A DNA stretch of 64,000 nt from the NCBI RefSeq assembly GCF_040412425.1, contig NC_089789.1, positions 30,164,606 to 30,228,605 on the forward strand. Reading direction: 5' to 3'. The notes below the pieces were generated by a model. That model was not told where the DNA came from and ran no database searches. It saw only the letters and a list, made by a program, of their open reading frames with translations. How positions within the stretch are numbered: position 1 is the stretch's first letter; the number at the start of each line of letters is the position of its first letter. Below, one piece after another: positions 1-15,281 of the stretch. The stretch comes from Macrobrachium rosenbergii. Taxonomy: Eukaryota; Arthropoda; Malacostraca; Decapoda; Palaemonidae. The position numbers and the translations under genes were made by a program.

Positions 1-1705
1 TTTGAAGTACATATTTATATTTATTAATAATTACTAACACTTTCCTTGCGTATAATAGCAGGCATTCTTATAGATGCTTCCTAAAGAAATCTGTGGTCTA
101 TTTTGGCTAGTTTTGGTGCCACTGTGTGAACTCACTGAGAAAAAAATAATTAACATTAATTCATGCTTATCGACGCTTCGGTGCCACGAAGCCATAAGTT
201 TTATTAGACTTAGGACAAGGGTTATTTCAGTTGTTCGTGGGTGCACTGTGTCGTAACCCTTCCAATTAATCTTAATTTAAAACAACTGACCACAAGTTAT
301 TTTTACTGAACGGAAGTCGTGTGAATTATTTGTTTAACCGAGGTTGACGAAATGCTTTCATTGTGCTTGTAATTCCTCCGCTGCTTAAATTCTGTCACTA
401 ATCTTTATCAGATGATACTTTAGTTTTGTAGTAATCTGGGATTTATTCTTATTTTATTCATGTAGTATGTGGTGATTTATTCTGATTTTGTTTCTGTGGC
501 GTTTTCTTAATTCACTGGTGCTCCATAATCCTGAGGCATATAAGCTTTCATATCAGTTTTTATTTTTTTCTGTCAATTCGAAGCGTTTATTGGTTTATGA
601 GTATTTGTCACTAGTCAGACCTAACTGCAGTTGTTATGAAGTCGGTTACTCTATTGTAAAATTTGTTCACTGATTTATTCATTTATACAGAAAACTTGAT
701 CGTCCTCCATAGCAGACTTCATTGCTTATTCATTCTGATAATCTATCGAATGGCACGAGAAAGAAATTCGTGTGTGAGAGTTTATTGATCTTAGGAGAAA
801 TGAATTGTTGGATCCCTGTCTCGGGAAACTTATAAAGGATTCACATCATTTATTACATGGGACTGTCCCTGCCAATGATATATATGTGATCCACCATACT
901 TTGTCAATTTGATCTGGGTATTGATGAGAAACATAGTACAATGTACTACTTGGAAGAAATGAATTGTCATAGACGAATTATCACTGATCCATAAACCACC
1001 AAATATTTTCTTCTCGAAGGCATATAAGTGACGTAGACAAATTATCACTGATGTATAAATTGTCACATAATTTCTTTTCGAACCTGTTGGTCGTGTTTCT
1101 AAATCTCAGACAGCAAACGGAAACAGGTGGAAAAAAATTCTTTTTGGTTTTGGAAAAGTAATTTTTTTAATACGGTGCAGAATGTTAACGCATGTGCATA
1201 ATTCAGTGTTACCGATATCATTTGATTTGTGAGTTACGTCATCAGGAATCATGGGCATTCTTATTACCATTTTATAAGTCTAAATGAAGTTCCGTGTTGA
1301 AAGGAGTCTCACCTAGTTCCTCTTACTATTGAAATAATGGGCCTGATTATCGCATGTTCTCAAAAATAGCTTCATTTATCATACCGGTGACTGCTTTGCT
1401 GGGCCAAAACAAAGGATTGCTTTTAATCTCTACGTATTATTTTTTTCTGCACTAATCATCATTCAGGAGGGAGTGAACTTAAAAAGGTGAAGTACATAAT
1501 GTACGTACTTGTTCTACCATTACGCCTGATGCAAGTGGAAACGTACTGAAAATTTGCAGGTCAATTTTTGAAAGCCATGGTGAAGTCGTTATATAACAAT
1601 AATGATAGTAATTATAATGCATTTTCTTTATCTTTACGGAATGCTGTAATGTATGCGTTAGTACCAGACTGACAAACAAGATAAGAAAAGAAATAAGAAT
1701 TACAA

Positions 1706-1707
<2 letters not shown>
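1..1707. other. No gene recognised
   Basis: AT-rich sequence without a convincing coding frame. The only structure seen is a diverged local duplication at about 945-1075, where 'aattatcactgat' recurs about 80 bases apart with similar flanks. Confidence 0.5.

Positions 1708-2752
<1,045 letters not shown>

Positions 2753-2812
<60 letters not shown>
2753..2812. repeat. (AAT)n microsatellite
   Basis: About 20 uninterrupted AAT units. The flanks do not resemble the LINE 3' ends that carry such tails elsewhere in the window. Confidence 0.97.
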
Positions 2813-2813
<1 letters not shown>

Positions 2814-3172
2814 GTGGTAGGCACAACAGGAACTGTTAAACAGCGACAATTACTGCGATGGCAAAAAAGACGAAAATAAGAAAAAAAATATTAACGATAA
2901 AATATTATGATGATGAAGATGATGATGATGGTTATTATCCTTCGGCATGTACACTTTACTTATTCATAGAAACATGGCAGAGTAATACATGAAAATCTGT
3001 CAACTTTGTTTGGATACGGAACATCAGAGTTACTGACCTTCAGACACAGGAAATTCATTCCTAACTTTTCAAACGATCAAGAGGACAATCTCCGTGTTAT
3101 TCAGTTAGTTGAAGAGTCTTATCCACATGTCTTGGGATAAGGCAGTAAGTCTAGATATGACGTTAATATTCA
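2813..3172. other. No gene recognised
   Basis: Intergenic-looking sequence with a short GAT-rich patch near 2910. No frame or structure is supported. Confidence 0.5.
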
Positions 3173-3352
3173 CATGTCTTCTCAACACCAGTTCGGCTCC
3201 AGTCAACCATATATAAAGGTAATACTTACATGTCTTCGCAACACCAGTTCGGCTCCAGTCAACCATAGATAAAGGTAATACTTACATGTCTTCTCAACAC
3301 CAGTTCGGCTCCAGTCAACCATAGATAACGGTAATACTCTCATGTCTTCGCA
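3173..3352. repeat. 56-bp minisatellite, three copies
   Basis: Near-identical units start at 3173, 3229 and 3285, and the next start, at 3341, is truncated. The unit begins 'catgtctt(c/t)' and contains 'caccagttcggctccagtc'. The period is exactly 56 between all starts, and only a few substitutions separate the copies, so the array is young. Confidence 0.95.
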
Positions 3353-3360
3353 ATTAATAC

Positions 3361-4328
<968 letters not shown>

Positions 4329-4342
4329 CATATATATATATA

Positions 4343-4374
<32 letters not shown>
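4329..4374. repeat. (TA)n microsatellite
   Basis: Continuation of the TA tract on the far side of the TIR element. Confidence 0.9.
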
Positions 4375-4380
<6 letters not shown>

Positions 4381-4689
4381 GTCTACAACCACCATCTTAA
4401 CTGGTCACTTTCCTAATGCAGTATTTCTAGACTCATACTCAACGAAAGCATTAAATGGATGATAAACTACTTAATTTAAACTATAAAGCCAAGCACTTGG
4501 GCACTTTATGTTATTCAACTCTTAAGACAGTGAAAACTGGAGTTGGAGTTTTTGGCCACCATGATAAAATAATCATGAAAACAATAAGATGAAGAACAAG
4601 GATCTAAAGGTGGAACTGAGGAAAAAATCCACAGATAATCAAAGAGGTAACAGTTAGAGAAGTTGGAAAACAAGAAGAAAGAAAGGAGT

Positions 4690-5010
4690 GGGGTGGAGTG
4701 GAATATAAAATTTAGTCTAAAGGCCAAGTGTTGGGACCTATATGAGGTCATACAGTGCTAAAAGACAAACTGAGGGTAAAAAAGTTTCAAAGGTGTAACA
4801 GGAGGAAAATCTCGTAGTTGCACTGTGAAACAATTGTTAGGAGAGGGTGGAAAGACAAATGGAAGAAAAAGAATATGACCAGAGGTACAGTAAAAGGAAT
4901 CAAAGGGGTTGCAACTAGGGGCCGAAGGGACACTGGCAAGAACCTTAAGTAGTGCCTACAGTGCATTGCATGAGGTCACACTAACAGCACTATCCCCCAA
5001 CAGGGAGAAA
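4690..5010 (+). mobile_element. SINE-like interspersed element, copy 1
   Basis: Head 'ggccaagtgttgggacctat' and 'gaggtcat(a)cag', middle 'gtgtaacaggaggaaaa' and 'caattgttaggagaggg', tail 'gccctacagtgcattgcatgaggt'-like and a C-rich end. The same ordered blocks recur at 8,823, 14,961, 39,169, 40,111, 48,640 and 50,164. No coding capacity is seen. Confidence 0.9.
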
Positions 5011-5029
5011 GAAGAAAGGGAGCTGGAAG

Positions 5030-5145
5030 GAAAGTAAAGCAAGAGTGGGTGCGGCTAGGGACCAAAGATATGCAGCAGACACCCTTTAGCAGTGCCTACA
5101 GTGCACCTCATGAAGTGCAATGAAAGCACTAACATCCTATGGAAG
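5030..5145 (+). mobile_element. SINE-like element, 3' fragment
   Basis: A second, 5'-truncated copy directly after copy 1. It keeps only 'gcggctagggacc' through 'gtgcctacagtgcacctcatga' and the C-poor tail. Confidence 0.75.
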
Positions 5146-5283
5146 ACAGCCTTAAAATCAAAAGATAAAAATGTAAAGGAACTCTTTTGGCAGATGAGTT
5201 ACCTACCCACTTAGAGAATTAATTTTGATATCTCAGTTGCTTAACATTGACCTTATTCTCTTATTAGGTGAAGAACAAAACCA

Positions 5284-6790
5284 CATTGGGGGTGATAAGA
5301 TTTAAGATGAGACGTAACAGTATGGTGATGATAATGCGATTGAATGTCTAATGACCATGGTTTATAAAGTGTGTCTGGAGGAAGAAAATCTTCCAGAGGA
5401 ATGGGTGAGAGGAATAATTGTCCCATTGTATAAAGAAAGAGGTGACAGAAATGAAAGTAAGAATTATAGCATGGAAAATATCAATTAGTATACCAACTAT
5501 GGTAGTATTTTGATATTAAAAAAGTAAGATATAACAAAAAGAACTGACAGGGAAGAACACTGTAGGTTTAAATAAGGACGAGAGTGTGTGGTTTAAGTGT
5601 TCATTATGAAGCAGTAGAGGGAATTTGATGCTAAAGGAAAAGAGCTATATGAAGCATACATGGATCTAGGGAAAACTTATGACAGAACTGATACAGAGTC
5701 AATGTTGAGAGTGTTGAGGATGTATGGTATAGATAATTTGGTGAGTGATTAAAAGTCTGATGGAACTGATGCATGCATTACAATATGTAAGTGGGAAATC
5801 CTGCGTACTGTACAGACTATGTAGGTGGAAAAGCTGTCCATGTAGACTGAGTAGATGGGAAATGACCAGTTTGGCGTAAGTTTGGCTTGCATTAGGTTCC
5901 CACTGCTTTTTAATATCTTTTGGATAGTGTGATGCAATCAGTCAGAGGAGTTTGACTTAACAGAAGTGCTAAGTTACATAATAAGAAAATAAGTTGTCAA
6001 TGGACTGTGTAATGGTAGTTGTTTGCTGGTGATACAATGATTGGGGACAATGAAGAGAAATTACAGAAACTAGTAAAAGAGTCTAAAATATTTTACAAGA
6101 GAAGTTAAATGTGAGCAAGAATAAGGTTATGAGTGTAAATGTAAACCAGGAAAATGGAGCAATGAATGTTGATATGGACTGTGGAAGAATGGAAGCAGAT
6201 GAACTAATATATATGACCTAATGGCAGGATGAGAAAAGAGATGAGGCACAGAACAGAAGAAGCAAGCATGGTAGCAAAGTGTGTGCAAAATTTTGCAAAG
6301 AGAATTAGTGTCTATGGAAGCCAAAGTGGTAATGTGTGAAGGGACTGTAAGAGTCACTTATCTTTTATGGGTGTGAAGTGTGAGTGTTGAATGCGAATTA
6401 ATGAAAACAGTTGAATCTGTCGATTTTAATTGTACACGAAGTACATTTGGTGTAAGATGAATTGAAAGATGAGATATGCAGAAACACATATATGGGATAC
6501 AATTGTTAGTGGAGGTGAAAGGATGGATCAGTGTTTTGAGATTGTGTGAAAAGAGTATATAACTTGAAAGTGTTAGCAAGGAAGACAGGAAGACAAAGGT
6601 AGTTCTGGATAGATGGATTCTGGATAGATGGACTAAAAGATGTATTATACTGGAAAATAAGACTTAATATCCAGGAAGCAAAAGAGTTCATGAAAGATGT
6701 AGGTGAATGGTGCAGCGTCTGTGTCAGAAGGTTTGATGCACAGCTGATGAGTCTTCTGATACAGTGGAACTTTACTGCACAAGGGTTCAT
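5284..6790 (+). pseudogene. Decayed LINE reverse transcriptase
   Basis: A non-LTR retrotransposon ORF2 remnant, readable only in pieces across all three frames because of many stops and indels. At about 5346-5466 one frame gives 'LPEEWVRGIIVPLYKERGD', the usual segment before the RT palm. At about 5635-5700 another gives 'KELYEAYMDLGKTYDRTD', which corresponds to the catalytic A-motif region (normally F/Y-x-D-x-x-K-A-Y-D). A degenerate 'GDTMIGDNEEKLQKLVKE' segment lies where the second catalytic block and its downstream helix are expected (about 6028-6085). Near 6650-6720, 'IQEAKEFMKDVGEW' resembles the usual C-terminal end. No intact frame exceeds about 100 codons, so it is inactive. Clade not assigned. 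Confidence 0.85.
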
Positions 6791-7155
6791 CCACAATTCA
6801 ACATTTAACATATCAATGTGGCAGTGACTGTTGTATTATTCTTTCCCTAGAGCTACCCTCTGTGGGAAGAAAAGCTAAATGCAGAAAAAAATTATACTAA
6901 ATGGAAGAAGAAGCTCCAAGTGTTAACCTTGTATCTCACCAATTATCATAGAATAAAGTAGCAGCACCATGGACTTCTCTAACATAGTTGCAACCCACAC
7001 ATCAACTAACTACAAGGGGAAAAATTCACTGCTTGGTTAACAACTCTAGAAAAGTTTTATGAAACTTGACTAAACTGTTCCAAATTACTCGGGGGATCAA
7101 ACTTGGGACCTTTTGCTGGTGAGGTGTTCATTCTAACTGTAGCTAAAAATTAGAA
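6791..7155. other. No gene recognised
   Basis: Possible untranslated tail of the decayed LINE, then unassigned sequence. Confidence 0.4.
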
Positions 7156-7209
7156 CAGATATGTTTGTCTGTTTTCCCTTTTGAATGGGAAAATAGACAA
7201 ATATATCTG
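7156..7209. repeat. Short perfect hairpin (23-bp stem)
   Basis: Arms of 23 bases (7156-7178 and 7187-7209) pair throughout, with two G-U wobbles in one orientation, around an 8-base loop 'ttttgaat'. It could be a MITE core or a small-RNA precursor. The stem is short for a typical pre-miRNA. Confidence 0.6.
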
Positions 7210-7679
7210 GGAACTTTTCCTTGTACATCATAACTTATCTGTCTTTTATATATACAAAGTCAGTCTGAAGGGTAACCTTTTACCCTTTTCTAGCCCAGAC
7301 ACAATGAAAATAAAAACAAAAGGAAAGAGAAGAAAGGAAGAGTGAGGTGAGAAACCAGAGAACACAAACAAAAAGTTATGAGGTTGCCTAGCAAAAAGAG
7401 AGACCCTCCTCCTAAGTTCAAGAAAAGTGATCAATATAGTACCTCTAGAAAAGAGATACAAAAGCCACCTTGCAGAGGAGAGAAAGGGATTAAGAATAAG
7501 GTGAGTATGTGGTCACTGATCAAATAAACAAAAATCAGTCAAAGTGTACAAAAGTGTTTATCAACAGTCCTTATTTTGACTTCACTGCAAATTTATGTTC
7601 ATACAGTAAACTAATATGATCACTGAAACATTACTCTTGGCAAGTGATTACTGTTAGGGTTATGGATTTTCAGCTGAGC
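7210..7679. other. No gene recognised
   Basis: Purine-rich on the plus strand from about 7310 to 7500. No supported frame. Confidence 0.45.
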
Positions 7680-7990
7680 TGATTTTTAGTTTCCTGTAAA
7701 AGAAAACTATTGAGATGGTTCTGTCTGTCTGTCCACATTTTTTCTGTCTGCCCTGAGATCTAAGATCTACTGATACCTGCAAATTGCAAGTTGATCATCT
7801 CAGCATCTCAGCAGCCCTCTTTTATTTTTACTTAGGTTAAAGTTAGCCATGATCATGCATCTGGCACCTCAACAACACAGACCACCACGGCCGGTCTGAG
7901 AGTCTCAAGAGCCATGAGAGTTACATACAGCATTATAAGCTGTACAGAAAACTTGGTTGTGCCAAAGAAACTTCGGCATACTTGTAATAT
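7680..7990 (+). mobile_element. Fold-back interspersed element, copy 1
   Basis: Matches the block at 28,393-28,800 in the same order: 'cctgtaaaagaaaactattg', 'tctgtctgccctgag', 'gttaaagttagccatgatc', 'catacagcattata', 'gaaactt(c)ggc'. The ends and centre contain self-complementary stretches. This copy is more diverged and lacks most of the central right arm. Confidence 0.85.
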
Positions 7991-8822
7991 GCTATTATTG
8001 GTAAGGAAACATAAAAATAGATATGAATAAAAGCATGTGTCTAAACAGTAAGGATCCCTGGAGGTTGATGACATCCAGAAAGAAACATAACAAAGGTATA
8101 AAAAACATAGAGCTTCAGTACCAATAACTCTCTGTAGCCACGAAAGTCTTTGTTTTTTAAGCACTACGTCAAAGATCATGGATTGGAGATACTATAAGAC
8201 AGGCTCATAACTAAACTCTTAATTTTGCTGGAGTTCAGCTTCCTCCCCAAATTAGTACTGTATATTACTTTCACAGATATCAGTTAAGGTAGACAACACT
8301 ACCTGTGAAATACCATTTAATTAGGTCTGGACTCACTATAAATACCATTAACAAACTCTTTCTGTTGCTAATCAATTAAAAATCCTGTGAATGGGAGCAA
8401 GGACATGGACATGGCCTCTCACATCTGATTGACAAAGTTTACATATGAGAGCCTGGTGGTTATCCAAGTCAAAAGCAGCACCAAAATCTATTTCAGCAAG
8501 ACTGGATTCATCCACTGTGAAGGTTGTATTGGATGTAACTGCAGGCATAGCCTTTTAGGGAGCAAAGACCTAGAATCATGGTAGTAGAGTACTTAAATAA
8601 AGGCTTTGAAAACATCTTTTCTATCTATTCCTGGTATTAGGTCCTATACGCTTTCCACTCAAAGAGTCAAACCCAGGATGTTTAAATCCAGATCTGAAAC
8701 TGTGATATATCTGGATTTAGACATTACCATGGCCACCTTACCTTTCAGTCTGCTACCTGCAGCTGTTCATCCATAAGCCACAGCTGCCAGGAACTTTCCA
8801 TTAACAATTCTAGCATGATACC
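7991..8822. other. No gene recognised
   Basis: Unassigned, moderately AT-rich sequence with no supported frame or repeat. Confidence 0.45.
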
Positions 8823-9140
8823 CTCCTCCCCATAGGAGGGTAGTGCCATCAGTGCACCTCATGCGGTGCACTGTAGGCTTTACTTAAGGTTCTTTGCAGT
8901 GTGCCTTTGGCCCCTAGCTGCAACCCCCTTCATTCCTTTTACTGTACCTCCTGTCATATTCTTTCTTCCTTCTTACATTCCACCCTCTCCTAACAACTGA
9001 TTCATAGTGCAACATCGAGGTTTTCCTCCTGTTACATCTTTCAAACCTTATACTGTCAATTTCCATTCCGGTGCTGAATGACCTCATAGGTTCCAGTGCT
9101 TGGCCTTGGGCCTAAATTCTATGTTCAATTCAATTCAATA
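8823..9140 (-). mobile_element. SINE-like interspersed element, copy 2
   Basis: A minus-strand copy with the full block order. The tail hairpin is perfect: 'cagtgcacc' and 'ggtgcactg' flank a six-base loop at about 8852-8875. The head ends in 'caattcaattcaat', a variable pentamer run. Confidence 0.92.
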
Positions 9141-12100
9141 TACCCTCCTTATCAACAGACCAAAAGAAAGGAAAGGTTCAATGATAACATTCCCGAGGAT
9201 CTAGAGCCCCATCATTTTTTTTACATACCATTAAGTACTTTAATCAGACCAATGTATTACACTCCAAGAATCTTAAGAAGACTGCCCAAAGAATTTGTTT
9301 TTAATGACAGCTGAAAATGAGTGCAAGGCAAAGTTTAAGAAGTTAGGCAGACAGGTGGGAAGAGAACCAAGGGAACAGAATGAAAAGTGATATGTACAAA
9401 ACCAAATTGCTACCATCTAGTGTTCTGTAATTATTGAATCTGTATGGCCATGTTTGTTGTATATGTGAACAGTCACCTGTTGTCAAACTTGTATCAGTTA
9501 ATGATCATTATCATGCATCATTGGTATATAGGGCACTGAGCAAAGTAATACCTTCCATAACTGCACGTTGATAACTGGCAACCATCACCACAACCGGAAA
9601 TCTGGTATATGAAAGTGCTGTACTGTATTAAATTTTCTTGAAAAGTGACTATCACTGCTGATCATTAACATTAACTTGATATCACCAGTCACTGGCAACC
9701 TTGCTGCTCAGTTGAGTGGCAATCTTGGTATCCAAGCTATCTATATTTCTGATCATAAAATTAATACCTATCCATTGTATTGACAGTGATGGTTATTCAT
9801 TTAAATCAGACTGAATTACTGATCTTCCAAAGGCATATGGAAGGACTGGCATTCTAGCTCAAAGACCAGGAAGGGGTAAACTAAAATAGTGCAGTTTTCT
9901 CTTCCTAATCAGAAGCACTAACTTGAACAACAGTAGGACTGAGATGACTTCTCTTACTTAACACCCCACAGAAAATGTGCCTAATGATACAGAAATTAAT
10001 TTTGGTCAAGGACAAATGGTCTACAATATCACCAATGTGTTTGAATGCCTGTGCCAACCTACTGGTTTTACAAAAGCTGTGAGTGGCAGTTATGAAAATG
10101 AGCAAACTATCCATACTGAAGTAACTCCCTACTATTGCATATTGTGGTTATTAAACATTACCCTAGGTGGAGCTGAATATGCATATAAGTATGGCATTTA
10201 TCCCTCTTTCTTAGCATTTCTCACACCTGCAAAATACTTGTTAACACAAGATCATTCTTCCAGCCCTTGCTTTTAATACTTTGCAGTTGACCTTTCCAAA
10301 GTACAAAGTATGAGTTGTTACACTGATGTTTATTTTGCTTTACCTTGTTGGTTGAAACCATCATCAGGATGAAAATTCAGTTCTTCAAAGATACTGGATG
10401 CCCTCTTTTTCCAGAGGCATTATTAGCTATACACCAGGCATCTCTTCTGAGGGAAGTTAGTAGTAAACACAGCCAAACCACCACTGTTTCACAGAATCTT
10501 AGTAATTGAATGGTAACGTGAGTTTATTATGTCGCAGCACCTCACTTGAAGTTACATTTAGCTTTCTGAGCACTGATCTTGGTTTACGTTGGTTGTAAAG
10601 TTGATTATTGCTGCACTAGTTGATCTTGACATACCAAATCAGTCTACTTGATAGTTTAAGACACCTTTCTGGTTAGTTTTTATATAGGGATGTATTCCTC
10701 TCTTCAGTGTTCCATTCATTTATGTGTAAAAAATATTTTTTATGTCTGTAATACATGTGTAATGCTCTCTAACCAAAAAATGAGTTTTGAAACTTCTTCC
10801 CCATGGAAACCACTCCTGCAGGCCTATTTGTAATTATATTAATAAGTATTTTGTAGCAATTACACCAGTTTGTAAGGCCTATTAATTGATGAAATTTATT
10901 TATAAAAGCAACAGTAAAACAAGTTATTTCCTTGTTTATTATCAAGTAGTTTAACAAGATCAATGAATCGCAGTTCTAGAACCTCAAAAGGTTCTCCCAA
11001 GGGATATATACTTATATTAAAGGTGAAAAAGAGGAAAGTGAAGAGATGAACATTTGAAAGCAGAAAACAATGAAACATGGCCAAGAGAATGAGCTCATGT
11101 TAAGAGGCCTCATTTGAATGTTTTCATATGGTCAGAAATGTTTTCATCTTAAACAGAGCAATATTTAATGAAATGTTGGGGTGAAGGGAATTACAGAGTG
11201 TGAATTTGATAGCAAACCTTTCACAGAGTTCCATTTTAAACCTGGCTCTTTATAGTTCCTGTCATTGTAGCCAAGCACCTACAGAAAATATATATAGCCA
11301 AAAATCAAGAATATTCTGAGTTTACAAAGTAACAAAGGGCCAAAATATTATCCTAATTGGGTGTAAAACATTTCATAGCATTCTCAGAGGCGTTGAACAG
11401 CCAAGAAATGTTCCAGCTCTTGTCCTTTGACCTAAACCTCATAATCAATCTGTTTCAAATTAACAACCATGACCTACATCTTCTGAGTAAAATACAGCAT
11501 TGTTTGAAAATACCGAATATTCTAATACCTATTTGATTGCAGTACTGAATATCCAAAGGGTTCCAGAGCCAGGTCATCATATGTCATGTAAAATTACTTA
11601 CAGTCCCAATGACAATGAGGTGTACTGGTTGTGTCCAAGACAAATTCTTGAGAACTGATTTTTCTGTTTCTTAGGTTTGTGTGACTTTCTAGATATCATT
11701 ACATATTATTAGTTGCATAAACAAAGCCAACAGCTGTACAACATTGAAGATACTACGTAACAGTAAAGTATGTAAACAGTATGATTAATACTGTAGTATT
11801 CTGATTTGACATAAAACACTACATGCCATGTTGATCAAATTTTTGGTATGTTTGTGATTACATCATTTATGCAAGGAAGGAATTAATTTTGACAATAAGT
11901 ATCTGAACCTTCCTATTTCACCACATTCTGTAATGACTCTAATGGAGTCCTTGCTAATTTAAGACTAGTGTCACCAATCCTCGCAGATATGCTTATTTCT
12001 CAATAAACTAAAATATTTGGTAGTGTAAAGCTCATGAAGAAGGGAATGCCAGTGGGTAGAAAAATGAAATGCTAAAGAAAGGTGTACTACTCAAGATGTG

Positions 12101-14960
12101 AGGTTACTATAATGAAGTGAAAAGACAAAAAAGACATGTTATGATTGTCTACCCCTCACAATGCACATACAGCTGAAACTGACAAACAAAGAAATAAACA
12201 ACTCAGAAAAAACTCAAAGGGTAGTATAAATAAAGCTGGCTAACTACCGAGTTGAAGAAAAAGAGGAAAACGAAGTGAAATATAAATCTTTTTTGCATAA
12301 TGGACTTGGGCATTATGGAATTCATTCATTATCTATCAGAAACATGGAGGAAATTCTTCAGCTTTGAAGTGTACCGAATACACACAATAGACTGCATAAT
12401 AAGAGATATCATTCCCCAATTCTATCTTAAAAAGGAGAAAAGCCTGGGACATCACCACATCCACTTTGTCTGACAGGGAGACACTTCCCTGATATAATTC
12501 CTCCCACTGAAAAAACAGAAGAATCCTACAACGGTGTTTAATGAACAGCTGGAAAAGAAATGCAGCAGGGAAAAAAGTTAGACAAGAAAGTGGGTATTTC
12601 TGTCCAGATTGTGAAGTCAGGTTTTGTGGGGTACCATGTTTCAAGATTTACCATACATACATATCTTAGCTAAAATTAAGGACACACTTTGGAATTTTGC
12701 ATGAAAGAGTACTTAGAATGATCTATAAATCGTACTTCTTTATTTTTTTACTTAAGATATACTATATAATTTTAGGTGTTACTTCACCATAAAAATAGAA
12801 TCTCTCTCTCACCCTTATAATGGGAAATAGTATTGTACTGTAATACTGGAATGCTGCTTGAACAAGTAAATACATACAGAATGGTGCATGAATCATATAA
12901 CTGTTTCTATTTTCTCTAAACCATCATAACCTTCAAAGTAAACCATATGAAACATTGTAAAAACTCTATGATGTTTCAAGAGTATTAATGCTGCATCTTT
13001 ACAATATCCTATAATTGAAAAATTTTTCTATTATTCTATGAATCATAAGTTAATCAGGGCATATAAGACTAAATAAAAGCACAATATCAAACTCTACAAG
13101 TATGCCTACTATTTTAAGAATACCTTCATAAGCTACATCGCACTGTCAAGCTAATGAAAGATACCTAAAAAAATATATGGTATGTGACACAAGGAACGTT
13201 AAATAAATAAGAATGACCTATTGGGCAATTCTCACTCCTTGACCTCTTGTTCTTTGGCAAATGCATAATTCACAGAAAGTGAAAGTATAAAATAACCAAA
13301 GATCTATTAATGAAATTACATCAGTTCAGTTGTTTTCATGTCCAATTCAAATATAGTTCAGTTGTTTTCATGTCCAATTCAGATATAATACTGAGTCATA
13401 TCAAATGTCATTTGGTACATTTCTTTCCACTTGTACAATACTCACTCCATACTTATTTTTCATACGACACTAAATCTTCTAGAATAATCTTCAAATATCA
13501 CACTTTTGACAAATGGGGTCCTAAAAGTTGTCAGAAAAAACAGCAGTTTGATTCTAGAAATGATTCTGCATTTAAATATAACATCACTTACATGACTTAC
13601 TCATGTCACTTGGCTGATGCTGAACGTAGCTTCATTCAGCATCGTGTGGCCACTGTAAAGGATACCCTACAGTGCTCTGTCTTTGTTTACATCACACTGA
13701 GCCATATCCTAAGAAATCTGGATGACTGAATGTTCTGAGAATCTTGAAGTGTATTTTGTGCAACTGAATTGAGATTACTGAAAAGTTTAACTGTGTATCT
13801 GAAGTATTGTGAATGTAATGAAAATGTTTACCAAGGAGAGAGTAAAGGGATACGGTTGATGACTTTGTCCAGTTTGGAAATTATGGATTTTTTTATTTTC
13901 CTAGTGTACCTTCTTGTAGATTTTTTTATATTCAATGCATTGGCATTTTATTTTCATGTCTTAATGTTTCCAATTTTGTTGAACTCAACTTATTTTGACT
14001 GATAAAACAAGATATTTATAACAATATGTGTACTAGTTTTTTCCATCATATATAAGAGAATTTTCATTGCCAACAAACAAACAAAATTAGACAAATGAAG
14101 ACCAATAAGTTCACATGTAACTGTTAATGTTTATTCACCTTTGACAGTTGTACCTTACAATGACTAAAACAGATGGTAACAAGTTTACTGAGGTACTGCC
14201 CTGTATACTCCTGATGGTACAGTAACATTTCCCTGTACTGTACTTAAAGTAATAAGTGCATATTAGAATTAAAGGCATTTCTCGTGGAAATGAGATACTT
14301 TACAAGAGATTAAAATTACCTATGAACAGTTATTACTGGCAGATATCAGGGGCAAAATGTACAGGTGAAAACAACAGTTTCATTGCTTCTGAATGTACAT
14401 ACAATTACTGTATTTTGCCATTATTTTACCTTAACATTAATTCACAATCACAGCTAGTGTCAGACAATTCAAACTATGACAGACATTCCAAAAAAGCATT
14501 TGGAGACACTCACCTCCACCAAGACTGAAAAATCCAAAAACCCTGCCCACTGCTAAAAAGTCCTGTATGCATTCAACCTGCAAACCCCTACAAAAAATCC
14601 TTATCAGGATGGCAACCTACCCCTAAAACTAACCTTAACTTCATATATTATTTAGCACACTGTAGATGATCGTAAATGTTTTCTATAACACATTTTTGGC
14701 TCACGTTGTACCCCTTTATAAATTTCATTTTTCCTCCAATCCTCAGATTTATTTTGGCACACCTGTCCAATTCTTTAGTGTTACCTTGTTTTATTTTTTC
14801 ACTTTTCCTTTAAAAAAAAACCATCTCATTACAAATGCAAGGCCTTCAAGTGTACAAAAATTACTCAATAGCCTAGTTATAATAACACTAATAATTAACA
14901 AACATTACCACGCATAAATCTAGCACGCTAACCAACCTGGCTCCAAAGATTTAGACAAAA
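9141..14960. other. 5.8 kb without a recognised gene
   Basis: AT-rich sequence. The longest open frames are at 9977-10276 and 13310-13729 (plus) and 12336-12644 (minus). They show no domain I recognise, no periodic composition bias and no clear splice or poly(A) context. The 13310 frame starts inside a 45-base direct duplication ('ttcagttgttttcatgtcca', twice at 13,325 and 13,358). It could be intron or intergenic DNA. Confidence 0.45.
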
Positions 14961-15281
14961 TATGGAATGGAATGGAATGGAATATAGAATATTCGCCAGA
15001 GGCCAAGTGCTGGGACCTATGAGGTCATTCAGCGCTGAAAGGAAAATAGAGTAAAAAGGTTTGAATGGTGTAACAGGAGGAAAACCTTGCAGTTGCACTA
15101 TGAAACAATTGTTAGGAGAGGGAGGAAAGTGAGACGGAAGAAAGTAAATATGAAAGGAGGTACAGTAAAGGGAATGAAAGGGGTTGCAGCTAGGGGCCAA
15201 AGGGACACTGCAAAGACCCATAGGTAATGCCTACAATGCACCCATGAGATGCACTGACAGCACCACTCCCCTACGGGGTAT
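14961..15281 (+). mobile_element. SINE-like interspersed element, copy 3
   Basis: Near-consensus copy. The head carries a (GGAAT)n run, then 'ggccaagtgctgggacctat' and 'gaggtcattcagcgctgaaa', and it ends in 'ccctacgggg'. Confidence 0.93.

Noticed and set aside
3173..3352. CRISPR-like spacing of the 56-bp repeats
   Set aside because: Units are contiguous without unique spacers and the genome is eukaryotic.
13310..13729. 139-codon plus frame
   Set aside because: It is the longest non-repetitive frame, but it has no recognisable domain, starts in a direct duplication and has no supported splice or poly(A) context. AT-rich DNA yields such frames by chance.
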